From the NCBI GenBank assembly GCA_003667245.1, contig RCNN01000077.1, positions 1-64,000 on the forward strand: a stretch of 64,000 nt of DNA. Direction: 5' to 3'. The stretch is from Heterostelium multicystogenum (taxonomy: Eukaryota > Evosea > Eumycetozoa > Acytosteliales > Acytosteliaceae). Positions 62,250 through 64,000 of this stretch are shown piece by piece. Position numbers and translations under genes: made by a program. The notes under the pieces were generated by a model that was given only the letters and a program-made list of their open reading frames with translations, was not told the DNA's origin and made no database searches. Each line of letters opens with the position of its first letter. Position 1 is the first letter of the stretch.

Positions 62250-63579
62250 ATGGATTCCAATAAAGTTATTGTTTGCGACAATGGAACAGGTGTAAGTTAT
62301 TCATACCTATGACAAGCATGTCAATCAATCGAGTTCATTAACTAATTATAACATATCACAATCTCCAAATCAACAATCATGATTGACTTCTCAACAACTT
62401 CAAATCACTTGTAATGATGATCACTCGAAATTGCAATCATAGTTTGTAAAATGTGGTTTTGCAGGAGCAAATTTCCCACAGCAATTTTCCCATCAATGGT
62501 TGGTCGTCCAATCTTGCGTTCTGAAGAAAAGATTGAAAATGTAGAGATCAAAGATATTATGGTTGGTGATGAAGCAGCCAAGTTTCGTTCTATGTTGCAG
62601 ATTACCTATCCACTAGAGAATGGTATCATCCGTAATTGGGACGATATCACCCACGTTTGGGACTATGCATTCAAGGAGAAGTTGAAGATCAGCAACCCAC
62701 GTGAATGCAAGATTCTCTTGACTGAACCACCAATGAACCCATTGACCAATCGTCAAAAGATGGTCGAGGTTTATGTTTGAGAAATACGGATTCCAAGCTG
62801 TCTACGTTGCCATTCAGGCCGTATTGACTTTATATGCACAAGGTCTCTTGACTGGTGTCGTCGTCGACTCTGGTGATGGTGTTACTCACATCATTCCAGT
62901 GTACGAGGGTTACTCAATCCCACACTTGACCCGTCGTCTCGATATCGCCGGTCGTGACGTTACTCGTTATCTCATCAAGTTACTTTTACTCCGTGGTTAC
63001 GCTTTCAACCGTACCGCTGATTTCGAAACCGTCCGTCAAATCAAAGAGAAGCTCTGCTACGTTGCCTACGACGTTGAGCAAGAAAAGAAGTTGGCATCAG
63101 AGACCACCGTTTTGGTCGAATCATACACCCTCCCAGACGGTAGAGTCATCAAGGTTGGTCAAGAGAGATTCCAAGCCTCTGAGGCTCTCTTCCACCCAGG
63201 TTTGGTCGACGTCGAAGGTGGTGGTGTTGCCGACCTCCTCTTTGACTGCATTCAAAAGTCAGATCGTGATCTCCACCAAGGTTTCTACCAACACATCGTA
63301 CTTTCTGGTGGTTCCAGTATGTACCCAGGTCTTCCATCTCGTTTAGAAAAGGAAATTAGAGCTCTTTACCTCGAGAAGGTATTGAAGGGAGACGTTGCCG
63401 GTTTGGCCAAATTCAAGTGCAGAATCGAAGATCCACCACGTCGTAAGCACATGGTATTCTTGGGTGGTGCTGTATTGGCTGAACTCACCAAGGATCGTCA
63501 TGATTTCTGGATCTCCAAGGCTGAATATGAAGAGAAGGGTATCAAATGTCTTGACAAACTTACCAAATTATCTGTTTAA
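62250..63579 (+). CDS. arpB: Actin-related protein 2 (Arp2), two 1-nt frame breaks
   Basis: Core subunit of the Arp2/3 actin-nucleating complex. Exon 1 is 62250-62291 ([14 protein letters not shown]), the intron is 62292-62442, and exon 2 begins [11 protein letters not shown]. Arp2 hallmarks: '[15 protein letters not shown]', '[13 protein letters not shown]', '[14 protein letters not shown]', '[18 protein letters not shown]', '[20 protein letters not shown]', and the Arp2-specific '[23 protein letters not shown]'. It ends 'KLTKLSV' with stop 63577-63579. The nucleotide-binding loops are complete. A missing A near 62470 and an extra T in a T3 run near 62770 break the frame. In an essential gene this conserved they are almost certainly sequence errors. 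Confidence 0.97.
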
Positions 63580-64000
63580 AACAATTATCAACAACAATAA
63601 CAATCTCTAATGTCATAGAAATTCAACCAAACAACACAATCAATCATTAAACAATCAAAACAAAACTTATAAATTAAAATCAATGTCTATTTAATTATCC
63701 TAAAGAAGAAGAAGTGACCAATTACAATCGATCCATTTATTATTATTAACTCACTAATGATTGATTGTGGGTGCGTCTTTGTATATTTCGCTGCCTTTTT
63801 TCATTCCACAAATGTTGTTGTGGTGGGAAATATGATTGGAAAAAGTCAAATTGACTTGAGTTAACAGTAGTGTGAAAATATTTATATTTTTATAAATTTT
63901 ATTTTTTATTTTTGGTGAACAGTTCACTGTTGGTAGTTTGGGGTTGCTTCATGAATAAAACTTTTGTTGTTAAGCTTATTATTTTTATATATATACACTA
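63580..64000. other. 3' flank of Arp2
   Basis: A/T-rich 3' UTR and spacer to the end of the window; no gene seen. Confidence 0.6.

Overview
The window reads as nuclear DNA of a dictyostelid social amoeba. It is AT-rich with T/A homopolymers. Introns are short (about 50-90 bp) and GT-AG. Genes are compact and lie on both strands, and coding regions contain Asn/Gln/Thr runs. Lineage-typical families are present: FNIP/F-box, hssA/B-like small Gly-rich proteins, LRR/TIG surface proteins and Cys-rich matrix repeats. Base composition is less extreme than I would expect of D. discoideum, and the actin gene has an intron after codon 13, so a Heterostelium/Cavenderia/Acytostelium-type species is more likely. 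That species call is inference. No virus, plasmid, CRISPR array or operon is visible.

Layout. 1-5 kb: a partial kelch-like protein, Rho GDI, proteasome alpha-3 and mitoribosomal mL54. 6.4-12.4 kb: a Rab2-like GTPase without C-terminal cysteines, and a GRAM-VASt-TM sterol-transfer-type protein. 12.7-13.3 kb: a tRNA-Asp(GTC) gene followed 72 bp downstream by a retroelement-like insertion of about 408 bp with Pol III boxes, an A-rich tail and a 12-bp target-site duplication. 13.5-25.2 kb: F-box/FNIP, actin, an LRR-like protein, HEATR6, a CIR1-type corepressor and FAM32A. 26-32 kb: two hssA-like genes and a full ABCB transporter. 32.7-44.5 kb: JmjC protein, ICT1/mL62, Pho80-like cyclin, Erv1/ALR, TM2 protein, dNK-like kinase, LRR/TIG GPI-type protein and a third hssA-like copy in inverted orientation. 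45-51 kb: a Clu/TPR protein with an N-terminal membrane segment and the PP6 catalytic subunit. 51.9-59.7 kb: a secreted Cys-rich protein of about 32 repeats, and a SPRY-UBZ-RING ubiquitin ligase. 62.2-63.6 kb: Arp2.

Genes are individually transcribed, so functional links are thematic. Cytoskeleton and trafficking are covered by actin, Arp2, RhoGDI and the Rab. Mitochondrial biogenesis is covered by mL54, ICT1, Erv1, the dNK-like kinase and perhaps the Clu protein. Proteostasis and signalling are covered by psmA3, the RING ligase, PP6 and the F-box protein. Surface and matrix roles fit the TIG and Cys-repeat proteins.

Major caveat: many conserved single-copy-type genes (Arp2, PP6c, psmA3, RhoGDI, ABCB, CIR1, FAM32A) carry 1-nt frame breaks, often in homopolymers. 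They are best explained by sequencing or assembly error rather than gene death. The breaks cluster at 1-4, 23.5-25, 53-56 and 57.7-59.6 kb, so protein ends and counts there are approximate.
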